Positions 40,605 through 50,242 of a DNA stretch of 53,341 bases are shown here, piece after piece. Numbering within the stretch: the first letter of the stretch is position 1; every line of letters begins with the position of its first letter. The translations under genes were made by a program, and so were the position numbers. The notes under the pieces are model-generated. The model was not told the origin of the DNA and searched no databases. It was given only the letters and a program-made list of their open reading frames with translations. This DNA comes from Deltaproteobacteria bacterium (GTDB lineage Bacteria > Desulfobacterota > Binatia > UBA9968 > JAJDTQ01), in contig JAPPNF010000170.1 of NCBI GenBank assembly GCA_028818755.1, positions 1 to 53,341 of the forward strand. The letters run 5' to 3'.

Positions 40605-41677
40605 CACCGCCACTCGGGGACCAGGGCATGGCACTCGTCCACGATTCGTTCGGCCGCGTCCCCCCGGCCGAGGCGCGCGGCGGCGCGGCTCATGGCCGAT
40701 CGCCGCGCGGAATCCCCGTGGAGGGCGCGGATGGTTTCGGCCAACCCCGAGGATGTCAGTTCCTGTTCCACGATCACCTCGGCGGCGCCGGCTTCCTCAA
40801 GGGCCCGCGCATTGAGTCTTTGGTGGTCGTGAGCCGCGTACGGATACGGGATCAACACCGAGGGCTTGCCGAATACCGTGAGCTCCGACAGCGTCGAGGC
40901 CCCGGCCCGGCACAGCACCAGGTCGGCCGCGGCGTACGCGCTGTCCATACGGTCGATGAACGGCAGCACCTCCGCCGCGCACGGCAGCGACTCATAGCCC
41001 TTTCTTACCAGCTCCTCGTCGGCGCGCCCGGTCTGGTGCGTCACCCGGAACCCGGCCGCAAGATCGCCCAGATGCGCCAGCGCGCCCAGCACCGCCTCGT
41101 TGATCCGGTGAGCCCCCGCGCTGCCGCCGAAGACCAGCAGATGAAAGCGGTCCTCCCGCTCCACCGCGGGAAGGTCGCGCCACCGTACCGGCGTGCCCGT
41201 CAGCACGACCTTGGCCCCGGGAAAATAGTCCACGCTCTCGCGGAAGCTCGTGAAGATCCGGTCCACCAGCCGGCCCAGGACGCGGTTGGTGAATCCCGGG
41301 CGCAGGTTCTGCTCCAGGATCGCGCAACGGACGCGTCGCGACACCCCGGCCAGCAACAGCGGCCCCGAGGCGTAGCCGCCGAGGCCGATGATGCACTGGG
41401 GATCGAAGCGGCGGATGATGGACCGAGAGCGCCACAGGCTCGCGGGTATTCCGTACAGACCCTCCAGCAACCCCTTGAGGCCGCGCCCCTTGAGGCCGCG
41501 AATGGGCAGCAGCTCCAGCGGAAACTCGGTCTCGGGGATCACCCGGCTCTCGATGCCCCAGCGGCTCCCTACGAAGAGGATGCGCGCCGCGTCGTTGCGC
41601 CGGCGGAACTCCCGCGCCACGGCCAGGCCGGGAAAGAGGTGTCCTCCGGTGCCGCCGCCGGCCACGATCAACCTCAT
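40604..41677 (-). CDS. murG: UDP-GlcNAc:lipid I GlcNAc transferase MurG
   Basis: 357 residues of the GT28 family. RLIVAGGGTGGHLFPGLAVA is at the N-terminus, followed by IIGLGGYASGP, EQNLRPGFTNRVLG, GGSAGAHRINEAV, DLVLCRAGASTLSELTVFGK and PYPYAAHDHQRLNARALEEA. It makes lipid II on the inner face of the membrane. Its ATG overlaps the ftsW stop (ATGA). Confidence 0.98.
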   Translation of the reverse strand: MRLIVAGGGTGGHLFPGLAVAREFRRRNDAARILFVGSRWGIESRVIPETEFPLELLPIRGLKGRGLKGLLEGLYGIPASLWRSRSIIRRFDPQCIIGLGGYASGPLLLAGVSRRVRCAILEQNLRPGFTNRVLGRLVDRIFTSFRESVDYFPGAKVVLTGTPVRWRDLPAVEREDRFHLLVFGGSAGAHRINEAVLGALAHLGDLAAGFRVTHQTGRADEELVRKGYESLPCAAEVLPFIDRMDSAYAAADLVLCRAGASTLSELTVFGKPSVLIPYPYAAHDHQRLNARALEEAGAAEVIVEQELTSSGLAETIRALHGDSARRSAMSRAAARLGRGDAAERIVDECHALVPEWR

Positions 41678-42774
41678 GGCTGTGTCCTCCTCCAGGAGAC
41701 GCCCAGGAGCATTCCCGCGACCGTCAAGTGGACCACCAGGGCCGAGCCGCCGTAGCTGACGAACGGCAGCACCAGTCCCTTGGTGGGCACCAGGCCCATG
41801 ACCACGCTCATGTGCACCAGCGCCTGGAGCCCCAGGAGCATCGTGAGCCCGAACACCATGAGGCGGACGAAGGGTTCCTCGCTTTCCAGGGCCAGCCGCA
41901 GGCCGCGATAGAGCAGGATGCCGAACAACCCCACCACCAGCAGCGCCCCCCACAGACCCAGCTCCTCCCCGATCACCGAGTAGATGAAGTCAGTGTGGGC
42001 CTCCGGAAGGTAAAGGAGCTTCTGGCGGCTCTGGCCCAACCCGCGGCCCCACAACTGCCCCGAGCCGAAGGCAATGTAGGACTGGATGATCTGGAAACCG
42101 CTGTTGGCGGAGTCGCTCCAGGGGTCCAGAAAGGCCAGCAGCCGTTTCACCCGGTAGTCGGCGGACATGACGAGGAAGGCCGCCAACGGTAATGCCGCCG
42201 CCGCCACGCAGGCGAGATGCTTCACCTGACTGCCGGCCACGAACAGCATGGCCATGGCGAGGATGGCGAGAATGAAAGCCGAGCCGAAGTCCGGCTCCGC
42301 CATCAGCAGGGCCACGACCGCCCCGGTCACCAGCAGCGGAGGCAGAACGCCGGATACGAAGCCGTCCAACCGGTCGGCCCTTCTGGAGAGGGTATAGGCC
42401 AGGTAGAGCACGAAGCACACCTTGGCCACCTCCGACGGCTGGAACAGGAACGGCGACACTCCCAGCCAGCGATGGGCCCCGCCCCGGACCACGCCGACAC
42501 CGGGAATCAGCACCAGCACCAGCGTCACCAGGGCGGCGACGAGCAGCGGGCCCGCAAGACGGCGATAGGCAGGCGGCGGCAGCAACAAGGCCACGGAGAG
42601 TCCCAGCAGGCCGAGGCCGGCGGCCAGCAACTGCTTGCGGAACAGGTAGGTGCCGTCGCCGAAACGTTCCTGGGCGAAGAGGTAGCTGGTGTTCAGCACC
42701 ATGGTGATGCCGATGGCGAGCAACGCCACCAGGCTCGCCAGCATCCACCGGTCCACGTTGCGAATCCCGTTCAT
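41674..42774 (-). CDS. ftsW: SEDS-family septal peptidoglycan polymerase FtsW
   Basis: 366 residues with about ten membrane helices. SEDS signatures are GAHRWLGVSPFLFQPSEVAK, AEPDFGSAFILAILAMAMLF, GQLWGRGLGQSRQKLLYLPE with AHTDFIYSVIGEELG, and LPFVSYGGSALV near the C-terminus. It acts as the glycosyltransferase partner of FtsI. It overlaps murD by ATGA and murG by ATGA. Confidence 0.97.
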   Translation of the reverse strand: MNGIRNVDRWMLASLVALLAIGITMVLNTSYLFAQERFGDGTYLFRKQLLAAGLGLLGLSVALLLPPPAYRRLAGPLLVAALVTLVLVLIPGVGVVRGGAHRWLGVSPFLFQPSEVAKVCFVLYLAYTLSRRADRLDGFVSGVLPPLLVTGAVVALLMAEPDFGSAFILAILAMAMLFVAGSQVKHLACVAAAALPLAAFLVMSADYRVKRLLAFLDPWSDSANSGFQIIQSYIAFGSGQLWGRGLGQSRQKLLYLPEAHTDFIYSVIGEELGLWGALLVVGLFGILLYRGLRLALESEEPFVRLMVFGLTMLLGLQALVHMSVVMGLVPTKGLVLPFVSYGGSALVVHLTVAGMLLGVSWRRTQP

Positions 42775-44111
42775 AGGGCCTGCACCAGCTCCTTGAACGC
42801 GCGGCCCCGCTCGGCATAGTTCTCGAACATGTCGAAGCTCGAGCATGCCGGCGACAACAGCACCACGTCGCCGGCATGAGCGGCGGCCCGGGCCTCGCGC
42901 ACCGCTTCTCCGAGATCCGTCACGACCAAAGTGTCGGTCAATCCCCCCAGGGCCTCCTTCATGAGCTCCGCGGATGCACCCAACAGGATCAGCTTGCGCA
43001 CCCGTTCCCGTATCAGCGGCGCCAGTCCGCCGTAGCCGCCGCCCTTGTCGACGCCGCCGGCGATGAGCACGATGGGGCTGTCGAAGCTGGCCAGCGACTT
43101 CCGGACGGCGCCGACGTTGGTGCCCTTGGAGTCGTTGAAGTAGCGCGCCCCGGCGAGCTCCCGGACGAATTCCAGCCGATGCTCGATGCCCGGGAACCGC
43201 CTGGTCGCGGCGCGGATGTGACGTCCTTCGACGCCCACGGCCTTGGCCGCGCACACCGCTGCCATGACGTTCTCCACGTTGTGGACCCCCCGCAGCCTCA
43301 CGTCGCTCAGGGGGAACCGCTCTTCGGCGCCGCCGCCGCGCCAGACGATGGCGTCCGCCGTGGCAAAGGCACCCTCTTCCGCCCTCGACCAGCCGAAGGA
43401 AACCACCTGGGCGTCCAGTCCGTCCTGCAAGCTCCACACCCAGGGGTCGTCGCGGTTCAGCACGGCGACGTCGCCGGGTTGCTGGGCGGCGAAGATCCTG
43501 GCCTTGGCCGCGCCGTAGCTCGAGAGGCCGTCGTAGCGGTCGAGATGGTCCTCGCTGAGGTTGAGGTACAGGGCGACGCGGGGCCGGAAATCGCGGACCC
43601 ATTCGAGCTGGAAACTGCTGACTTCCACGACGCCCCAGTCCCAGTCTCCGTCCACGTACTCGATGAGCGGCCGGCCGATGTTGCCGCCCGCGAAGACGCG
43701 CAGCCCGGCCGCTTCCAGGACGGCGGCCACGAGGCGGGTGGTGGTGGTCTTTCCGTTGGTCCCGGTGATGGCCACCATGGGGGTGCGGCTGAAACGCGCC
43801 GCCAGCTCGATCTCGCTCAACACCTCGGTCCCGCGGCCGACGGCTTCCACCAGCAGTGGATTGTCCCGCGGCACCCCGGGGCTGGGAACCACCGCGTCCA
43901 CGCCGTCGAGCCAAGCCGTTCGCTCCGGGCCGAAGTGACAGGCGGCCGGCACCGGCAACCGCGACAGCTCGTCCCTTGCCTGCGACATCTGGTCTTCCGC
44001 GCGCGCGTCGGCGCCCACCACCCGGGCGCCGCGGGCGGCCAGAAACCGCGCCGCCGCCAGGCCGGTGCGGGCAAGTCCCAGCACCAGGATCCTTTTGCCC
44101 TCGACTTCCAT
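42771..44111 (-). CDS. murD: UDP-N-acetylmuramoylalanine--D-glutamate ligase MurD
   Basis: 446 residues from the ATG at MEVEGKRILVLG (a GTG immediately before it is equally possible). Motifs are LGLARTGLAAARFLAARGA, SPGVPRDNPLL, ITGTNGKTTTTRLVAAVLEA, NLSEDHLDRYDG, RYFNDSKGTNVGAVRKSL and the C-terminal LLSPACSSFDMFENYAERG. It adds D-Glu. The frame is open further upstream but that part is translated dispersed repeat. Confidence 0.97.
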   Translation of the reverse strand: MEVEGKRILVLGLARTGLAAARFLAARGARVVGADARAEDQMSQARDELSRLPVPAACHFGPERTAWLDGVDAVVPSPGVPRDNPLLVEAVGRGTEVLSEIELAARFSRTPMVAITGTNGKTTTTRLVAAVLEAAGLRVFAGGNIGRPLIEYVDGDWDWGVVEVSSFQLEWVRDFRPRVALYLNLSEDHLDRYDGLSSYGAAKARIFAAQQPGDVAVLNRDDPWVWSLQDGLDAQVVSFGWSRAEEGAFATADAIVWRGGGAEERFPLSDVRLRGVHNVENVMAAVCAAKAVGVEGRHIRAATRRFPGIEHRLEFVRELAGARYFNDSKGTNVGAVRKSLASFDSPIVLIAGGVDKGGGYGGLAPLIRERVRKLILLGASAELMKEALGGLTDTLVVTDLGEAVREARAAAHAGDVVLLSPACSSFDMFENYAERGRAFKELVQAL

Positions 44112-44139
44112 CACGGGTTCTCCGCCCGCTGTGGCCTGG

Positions 44140-44236
44140 CCCTTCGACTTCGCTCGGCTACACCTCGCTACGCTCAGGGCGAACGGGAAAACTTGCCAAG
44201 CCGTTCGTCCTGAGCGTAGCGGAGCGAAGTCGAAGG
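44140..44236. repeat. 97-bp imperfect inverted repeat between mraY and murD
   Basis: CCCTTCGACTTCGCTCGGCT begins the left arm; the right arm reads CGTTCGTCCTGAGCGTAGCG and then GAGCGAAGTCGAAGGA. The arms are reverse complements over most of their length with short internal mismatches. This family (TTCGACTTCGCTC with CTGAGCGTAGC) is a familiar dispersed intergenic repeat. It opens an otherwise tightly packed operon and would form a large hairpin in the dcw mRNA. Confidence 0.8.
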
Positions 44237-44260
44237 ACGTCATTCAATCGACCCAACCCT

Positions 44261-45337
44261 TCAGCGCAGCTTGAGCGTGCTCAACGCGAACAGCGCGCAG
44301 ATGATCGACACGATCCAGAACCGCACGATGATCTGCGGTTCCGGCCAACCCTTCAGCTCGTAGTGGTGGTGGATGGGCGCCATGCGGAAGACGCGTTTGC
44401 CGCGCAGCTTGAACGACGCCACCTGTACGATCACCGACACCGCCTCCACCACGAAGACGCCCCCCACCACCACCAACAGAATCTCGTTCTTGCTGATGAC
44501 CGCGAGGATCCCCAGAGCGGCTCCCAGACCCAGACTGCCGACGTCGCCCATGAACATCTGCGCCGGGTAGGTGTTGAACCAGAGGAAACCCAGGCCCGCG
44601 GCCACCACCGCGGCGCAGAACACCGTAAGCTCTCCAACCCGGGAGACGTGGGGGATCTGCAGATACTCGGCGAACTTCACGTGGCCCGCGAGATAGACGA
44701 TGAGCGCGTACGTGGCCGCGGCGGTCATCACCGGGCCGATGGCCAAGCCGTCGAGACCGTCGGTGAGGTTGACGGCGTTGGAGGCGCCCACCACCACCAC
44801 CACCGCGAACGGGACGTACCAGAGTCCCAACTCCGGGCGCACGTTCTTGAAGAAAGGGACGGCGACGGTGCTGCTGAAATCTGGCTGTAGTAGTAGCACC
44901 ACCGTCGCCGCCGAGGCCACGGCGATCTGGGGAATGAGCTTGCTCCACATGCCCAGTCCCCGGCTGCTCTCACGCCGGACCTTGAGGAAGTCGTCGATGA
45001 GGCCGATGGCCGCGAAGGCCACCGTGACCGCGAGCGCCACCAGCACGTAAACGTTGGTAACGTCGCCCACCAGCACGGTGGACAACACCAGGGAGAGCAC
45101 GATCAGGGTCCCCCCCATGGTGGGGGTGCCGGCCTTGCCGGCATGGCGGTCCGGACCGTCGTCCCGAATCGGTTGCCGGATCTGCCACTCCTTGAGGGCG
45201 CGGATGAGATAAGGGCCGATGACGAAGGCCAGCAGCAACGACACGAGCGCCGCCAGCGCCGCGCGAAACGTGATGTAGCGGAACACGTTCAGGACCGGGA
45301 ACGTGGTATGCAGCGGAAACAACAGAAGATACAGCAC
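44261..45337 (-). CDS. mraY: Phospho-N-acetylmuramoyl-pentapeptide transferase MraY
   Basis: 358 residues with about ten membrane helices. Catalytic segments are GKAGTPTMGGTLIVLSL, IGLIDDFLKVRRESSRGL (DD pair), ASNAVNLTDGLDGLAIGPVM and the C-terminal MAPIHHHYELKGWPE. It makes lipid I. The start is a GTG; murF ends 4 bases upstream. It is followed by a 97-bp inverted repeat before murD. Confidence 0.97.
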   Translation of the reverse strand: MLYLLLFPLHTTFPVLNVFRYITFRAALAALVSLLLAFVIGPYLIRALKEWQIRQPIRDDGPDRHAGKAGTPTMGGTLIVLSLVLSTVLVGDVTNVYVLVALAVTVAFAAIGLIDDFLKVRRESSRGLGMWSKLIPQIAVASAATVVLLLQPDFSSTVAVPFFKNVRPELGLWYVPFAVVVVVGASNAVNLTDGLDGLAIGPVMTAAATYALIVYLAGHVKFAEYLQIPHVSRVGELTVFCAAVVAAGLGFLWFNTYPAQMFMGDVGSLGLGAALGILAVISKNEILLVVVGGVFVVEAVSVIVQVASFKLRGKRVFRMAPIHHHYELKGWPEPQIIVRFWIVSIICALFALSTLKLR

Positions 45338-45341
45338 GACG

Positions 45342-46739
45342 CTACGCCCCCCCGTCTTTCATGGCCGCGAGCACCTTTTCCATGGCCGCTCCACGCGAGC
45401 CCTTGACGAGGACCCAGTCGCCCTTGCGAAGCTCGGCCCGCAGATCTCTTCCCAGAGTCCGGTGGCTCCTCGCCACCCGCACGGCGGCCCGCTCCATGCC
45501 CGCCGCCAGCGCTCCCTGCCGGGTGTCCCGGGCGAAGCGACCCAGCAGGTAGAGAGTGTCCAACCCACTCGCCGCCGCGGCCTCGCCGACCTCGCGATGG
45601 CAGGCGGCCTCGTTGGCGCCCATCTCCCGCATGTCGCCTAGCGCCGCGACCCGGCGGCCTCTTCCCGGAATCGCCTTCAGCGCCGCCAGCGCCGCCTCCA
45701 TGGAGGCGGGATTGGCGTTGTAGGCGTCGTTGATGATGCCGATGCCGTTCCAGCGCTCCACCTGCATGCGCATGGCCACCGGCCGCACCGCCTCGAGACC
45801 CGTGCGGATGGCGGCCATGTCCGCGCCGAAGGCGTGGGCCATGGCCGCGGCCCCGACCGCGTTGCGGACGTTGTGCATGCCGCACAGGCGCAGCCGCACC
45901 GGCTCCCGCATGCGGCCCACGCGGAGGTTGAACCGCAACCGGCCGCCGGACAGCATCTCGGCGTCCTCGCCGCGGACGAAACCGCCGGTGCCGTAGGTCA
46001 CCACCCGGCCCCGGAAAGCCCGGCTCTGGCGCACCACCCGGTGGTCGTCCAGGTTGACCACGGCGGTGCCCTGGGGATCGAGCCCGCGAAAGATCGCCCC
46101 CTTCTCCCGGGCTACGCCGGCGAGGGTTCGCAGTCCCGAAAGATGGGCCGGAGCCACCGAGGTGATGAGCGCGAGATCGGGGTCCGCAATGGCCGTCAGG
46201 CGGCGGATCTCCCCCGGCCGGTTGGTGCCGAGCTCCACCACCGCCGCGCGTTCGTGTCCTCGAAGCCGCAGCAGGGTCAACGGCAAACCCACCAGATTGT
46301 TGTAGTTGCCTTCGGTCTTGAGGACCTTGCCGCGCAACGGACGGTCTTCCATGCGCGCGCGCTGCAGGATGGAGAAGAGCATCTCCTTGGTGGTGGTCTT
46401 GCCGTTGGAACCGGTGATGGCCAGGACCCGCGGCGCCGTCCTCCGGCGATGGAAATGGGCGATGTCGCCCAGCGCCCGGAGCGTGTCGCGTACGCGAATC
46501 ACCGACACCGGCCCGGGGCCGGCGACGTTCCGCTGCACCACCACGCACCCGCCCCCGCGCCGCGCCGCCTCGGACACGAACACGTGACCGTCGCGCAACT
46601 CCCCGCGCAGCGCCACGAATACGCCGTCCCGTTCCACCTGGCGCGAATCCGTGCTGATGCGGCCGAACCGGCTCGCGGCACCATGCTGAACGATGGTGCC
46701 CCTGGCCGCCCGCGCCAGCTCTTCAATGGTCCAATCCAT
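45342..46739 (-). CDS. murF: UDP-MurNAc-tripeptide--D-Ala-D-Ala ligase MurF
   Basis: 465 residues. Motifs are the N-terminal FGRISTDSRQVERDGVFVAL, ATP loop ITGSNGKTTTKEMLFSILQR (about 109-128), GNYNNLVGLPLTLL, ELGTNRPGEIRRL, ITSVAPAHLSGL and INDAYNANPASMEAALAAL. It completes the UDP-MurNAc-pentapeptide with the dipeptide made by Ddl. It lies 24 bases after murE. Confidence 0.97.
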   Translation of the reverse strand: MDWTIEELARAARGTIVQHGAASRFGRISTDSRQVERDGVFVALRGELRDGHVFVSEAARRGGGCVVVQRNVAGPGPVSVIRVRDTLRALGDIAHFHRRRTAPRVLAITGSNGKTTTKEMLFSILQRARMEDRPLRGKVLKTEGNYNNLVGLPLTLLRLRGHERAAVVELGTNRPGEIRRLTAIADPDLALITSVAPAHLSGLRTLAGVAREKGAIFRGLDPQGTAVVNLDDHRVVRQSRAFRGRVVTYGTGGFVRGEDAEMLSGGRLRFNLRVGRMREPVRLRLCGMHNVRNAVGAAAMAHAFGADMAAIRTGLEAVRPVAMRMQVERWNGIGIINDAYNANPASMEAALAALKAIPGRGRRVAALGDMREMGANEAACHREVGEAAAASGLDTLYLLGRFARDTRQGALAAGMERAAVRVARSHRTLGRDLRAELRKGDWVLVKGSRGAAMEKVLAAMKDGGA

Positions 46740-46763
46740 GGCCGCTTGATATCCGTGCCCGCG

Positions 46764-48287
46764 TCAACCGCCGGCGCCGTGCACCTCTTCCCGCAAGACC
46801 TGCCGGTCGTCGAACCGAAGCCGCCGTTTTCCCACGATCTGGTAGTCTTCATGGCCCTTGCCCGCCACCAGCAGGACGTCGCCCGGGGTCGCCATGGACA
46901 GTCCGAGCCGAATGGCGGAACGCCGGTCGGGCTCGACCCGGTATCCGGCTTGCGGCGCGGCGGCGCCGCTGTCCCCGAGCCGTTTCATGCCCCCGCCGCG
47001 AACCCCTTCCTCGATGTCCCGAATGATCGCCAGCGGATCCTCTCCGCGCGGGTTGTCGGAGGTCAGCACGACGCAGTCGCTTTCCGCCGCGGCGATCTCC
47101 CCCATGACGGCGCGTTTCCCGGGGTCCCGGTCGCCGCCGCACCCGAACACCGTGATCAGCCTCTCACGGGTCAGCGCGCGCAGGGCGCGGATGACCTTGG
47201 CCAGGGCATCCGGCGTGTGCGCGTAGTCCACCACCAGGGTGATCCCCAGGCTGTTGGGAACCCGTTCCAGCCGGCCCGGAACCCGTTCGAGCCGGGACAG
47301 TCCGGCCGCGATGGCTTCGGGGCCGAGGCCCAGGGCCCAGGCCGCTCCCGCCGCCGCGAGGATGTTCTCGAGGTTGAGCTCTCCCATGAGCGCGGACTCG
47401 AACTCGATCCGCTGCTCCCCGCACGCCAGGGTCCCCTTCAACCCGTCGAGCCCGCTTTCGAAGGCCACGGGATGGATGTCCCGTTCCGGCGACCTGCCGT
47501 AGGTGAGCGTCGCAAGCCCGGCCTCCCCGGCCAGACGGGCCAGCTCCGGGCCGCGGGGGTCATCGGCGTTGATGACCGCGAACGGTCTTTCCTTCACGCT
47601 GGCGGGCAGGCAGTCGGTGAACAGCCGCGTCTTGCTCGCGAAGTACGTCTCCATGTCGCGGTGATAGTCCAGGTGGTCCCGCGAGAGATTGGTGAACACC
47701 GCGCCGTCGAAGTCGAGCCCGTGCACGCGCCGCAGGTCCAGGGCGTGGGAGGACACCTCCATGGCGACGAACCTGACGCCCGCGGCCGCCATGTCGGACA
47801 GAAGCTCCTCGATGTCGATGGATTCCGGGGTGGTGAGCGGTGCCGGCCGCTGCCACCCGCCATAGCGCTGGCTGATGGTGCCGATGACCCCGCACGGATG
47901 GCCGGCGGCGGAAAAGACGGCGTCGAGCAGGTAGGTCACCGTGGTCTTGCCGTTGGTGCCGGTCACGCCCACGAGCACCAGGCCGCGGCTCGGACGCCCG
48001 AAGAACACCGCCGCGGCGTGGGCCACGGCCTGCCGCGTATCCGGCACGCGTACGCACGCGGCCTCCGGTGAAACCGGCACGGATCGTTCCACCACCACGG
48101 CCGCCGCCCCCCGCCTGACCGCCTCCTCGACGTAGTCGTGGCCGTCGGCCGACTGTCCCGCAAGCGCGAAGAAGGCGTAACCCTCGCGGACCCTGCGGGA
48201 ATCACACGCCAGACCCTGGACGTCGCGGTCCAAGGGTCCGCTTTGGTCCCGGATGTCCGGCGTATGCAGGAGGTCCCGAAGGAGCAT
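46764..48287 (-). CDS. murE: UDP-MurNAc-L-Ala-D-Glu--2,6-diaminopimelate ligase MurE
   Basis: 507 residues from the ATG preceded by AAGGA; a TTG three codons earlier is possible. Motifs are GVTGTNGKTTVTYLLDAVFS, TTPESIDIEELLSDMAAAGV, NLSRDHLDYHRDMETYFASK, VVDYAHTPDALAKVIRAL and TSDNPRGEDPLAI. The DNPR motif marks meso-diaminopimelate as the added amino acid, as in Gram-negative walls. It starts 5 bases after the ftsI stop. Confidence 0.97.
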   Translation of the reverse strand: MLLRDLLHTPDIRDQSGPLDRDVQGLACDSRRVREGYAFFALAGQSADGHDYVEEAVRRGAAAVVVERSVPVSPEAACVRVPDTRQAVAHAAAVFFGRPSRGLVLVGVTGTNGKTTVTYLLDAVFSAAGHPCGVIGTISQRYGGWQRPAPLTTPESIDIEELLSDMAAAGVRFVAMEVSSHALDLRRVHGLDFDGAVFTNLSRDHLDYHRDMETYFASKTRLFTDCLPASVKERPFAVINADDPRGPELARLAGEAGLATLTYGRSPERDIHPVAFESGLDGLKGTLACGEQRIEFESALMGELNLENILAAAGAAWALGLGPEAIAAGLSRLERVPGRLERVPNSLGITLVVDYAHTPDALAKVIRALRALTRERLITVFGCGGDRDPGKRAVMGEIAAAESDCVVLTSDNPRGEDPLAIIRDIEEGVRGGGMKRLGDSGAAAPQAGYRVEPDRRSAIRLGLSMATPGDVLLVAGKGHEDYQIVGKRRLRFDDRQVLREEVHGAGG

Positions 48288-48292
48288 CGACT

Positions 48293-50242
48293 TCAATCCT
48301 TCAACGTCAGCACGAGACGCCCGCCGGCGTCGTCGAACCGCTGATCCACCACGTAGCCGTGGCCGCGGAGAACCACGGAGAACCTGTGCTGCTTGGCCTT
48401 GTTCACCGCCTCCCGCATGCTCAGGCCGATGAGACTCGGGCGGCCTCCGCGGGCGGATTTGCGCTGCCGCGGAGCCTTCCCGGACACCCGGATGACACCC
48501 CCGTCCTTCCCCGAGGGCACTTCCGGCAGGAGCCGCCGGCTCGGAGTCACCCCGAGGGCATGGAGCGCGGGAGCCGCGATCCGCCGGAACAGCGGGGCGG
48601 TGACCACGCCCCCGTACACGTTGACCGTGGGCTCGTCCACCAGCGTCAGGAGCACGAAACGCGGCTCGCTCGCCGGCACGAAGCCGACGAAGGAGGCGAC
48701 CCGCTTGGTCTTGGAGTAGCCCCCCTTGACCCGGTCCGCCTTCTGGGAAGTGCCGGTCTTGCCCGCCGTCTCGAACCCCGCCAGGGCGGCGCGGGTGCCG
48801 GTGCCGCCCTCCGCCACCACGCCCTTGAGGATGTCCGCCACCGTGCGGGCCGTGGTCCTGGAGACCACTCGCCGCACCATTTCAGGCAGGTTCTGCAACA
48901 GGACCCTGCCGTCCTCGTCCACGACGCGATCGACGATGAACGGCTTCATGAGCAGACCGCCGTTGGCGATGGCGGAGAAGGCCATGACCATCTGCAGAGG
49001 AGTCACCGCCACGGACTGCCCGAAAGAGGCCGCGGCGAGGTCGATGCCGTACCACGCGTGGTGCGGCCGCACCTTTCCGGCCACCTCGCCCGGCAGATCG
49101 ACGCCGGTCTTGTCGCCGAAGCCGAACCGCCGGATGTAGCGGTGGTAGCGTTCCTTTCCGAGTTTGTGGGCTACCTTGACCACGCCGATGTTGCTGGAAT
49201 GCTGGAGCACCTTGGCGAAGGACAGCCAGCCGTACTCCTTGAAATCGTGGATGGTGCGGCCGCCGTACCGATAGCGCCCGAACTCGCAGAAAATCAGGTC
49301 CTCCCGTCCCACCACCTGTTCCTCGAAGGCGGCCGCGGCGAACACCGCCTTGAAGACCGAGCCGGGTTCGTAGGTGTCCGTGATGGCGCGGATGCGCCAC
49401 CGCTCCCGGTCCTGGTTGCGGAACTGGTTGGGGTTGAAGAACGGGTAGCTCGCCAGTGCCAGGATCGCCCCGGTGAAGGGGTCCGCCATCACCACGGTGC
49501 CGCCCTTGGCGCGATACCGCTTCACGGTGGCTTCCAGGTGCTTTTCGGCGAGATGCTGCAGCGTGGTGTCGAGGGTCAGGCGCACATCCGCCCCGGGACG
49601 GATCTTGAGGTCGTCCATGCCGGTGACCAGGACGCGGCGCCCCAAGGCATCCCGCTCCACCACCGACGAGCGGGTCTTGCCGCGTATGTGGCGGTCGTAG
49701 CTGCGCTCGATCCCTTCCAGCCCCTGGGCGTCCCGTCCCACCAGACCCAGCGCCTGTCCGGCGAGATGACCCTGCGGATAGTAGCGTTTGGGCTCGTGGT
49801 ACAAGCCGATTCCCTCAAGCTTCAGGGCCCGGACGCGTTGCGCCTCGCGCGGCGTCACCTGCCGCTTGAGCCACACGAACGGCTTGTCGGAGGTGACCTT
49901 GCGGCGTACGTCCCTGGGCTTCAGTTTCAGGGCGCGCGCCACCGCCGGCACCAGCTTCTTGGGAGACTTGACCCGCCGCGGCCTGACGTAAACCGATTTG
50001 GATTCGACGCTGATGGCCAAAGCGTCTCCGTTCCGGGTCAGGATGGTGCCGCGCTTGGGCACGAAGATCTGTTCCTGGAGATGCTGCCGCTCACCCAGCC
50101 TTGCCAACCTGGCGCCGTCGAAGGCCTGGAGTTGGATGGCCCGCAGCGCCACCGCCAGCAGCAACGCCAGCAGCAGACCGCCGGTCAGCCGGAGCCGGAA
50201 CCGCAGATTCGCGGAAGGGTCCTGTGGCCGTGTCTTCGTCAC
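48293..50242 (-). CDS. ftsI: Septal transpeptidase FtsI (PBP3) with C-terminal PASTA domain
   Basis: 649 residues from a GTG that overlaps the ftsL stop (GTGA). One N-terminal membrane helix (LTGGLLLALLLAVALRAIQL, about 19-38), a pedestal region, then the transpeptidase with SVFK (catalytic S295, K298), SSN (349-351) and KTGTSQK (495-501). A PASTA domain (about 602-649, PSLIGLSMREAVNKAKQHRF) ends the chain. E. coli FtsI (588 residues) has no PASTA, while many other phyla do. It crosslinks septal peptidoglycan with FtsW. Confidence 0.96.
   Translation of the reverse strand: MTKTRPQDPSANLRFRLRLTGGLLLALLLAVALRAIQLQAFDGARLARLGERQHLQEQIFVPKRGTILTRNGDALAISVESKSVYVRPRRVKSPKKLVPAVARALKLKPRDVRRKVTSDKPFVWLKRQVTPREAQRVRALKLEGIGLYHEPKRYYPQGHLAGQALGLVGRDAQGLEGIERSYDRHIRGKTRSSVVERDALGRRVLVTGMDDLKIRPGADVRLTLDTTLQHLAEKHLEATVKRYRAKGGTVVMADPFTGAILALASYPFFNPNQFRNQDRERWRIRAITDTYEPGSVFKAVFAAAAFEEQVVGREDLIFCEFGRYRYGGRTIHDFKEYGWLSFAKVLQHSSNIGVVKVAHKLGKERYHRYIRRFGFGDKTGVDLPGEVAGKVRPHHAWYGIDLAAASFGQSVAVTPLQMVMAFSAIANGGLLMKPFIVDRVVDEDGRVLLQNLPEMVRRVVSRTTARTVADILKGVVAEGGTGTRAALAGFETAGKTGTSQKADRVKGGYSKTKRVASFVGFVPASEPRFVLLTLVDEPTVNVYGGVVTAPLFRRIAAPALHALGVTPSRRLLPEVPSGKDGGVIRVSGKAPRQRKSARGGRPSLIGLSMREAVNKAKQHRFSVVLRGHGYVVDQRFDDAGGRLVLTLKD

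Noticed and set aside
45834..48071. 745-codon open frame antisense to murF and murE
   Set aside because: It crosses the murF-murE junction and has no motifs; shadow frame.
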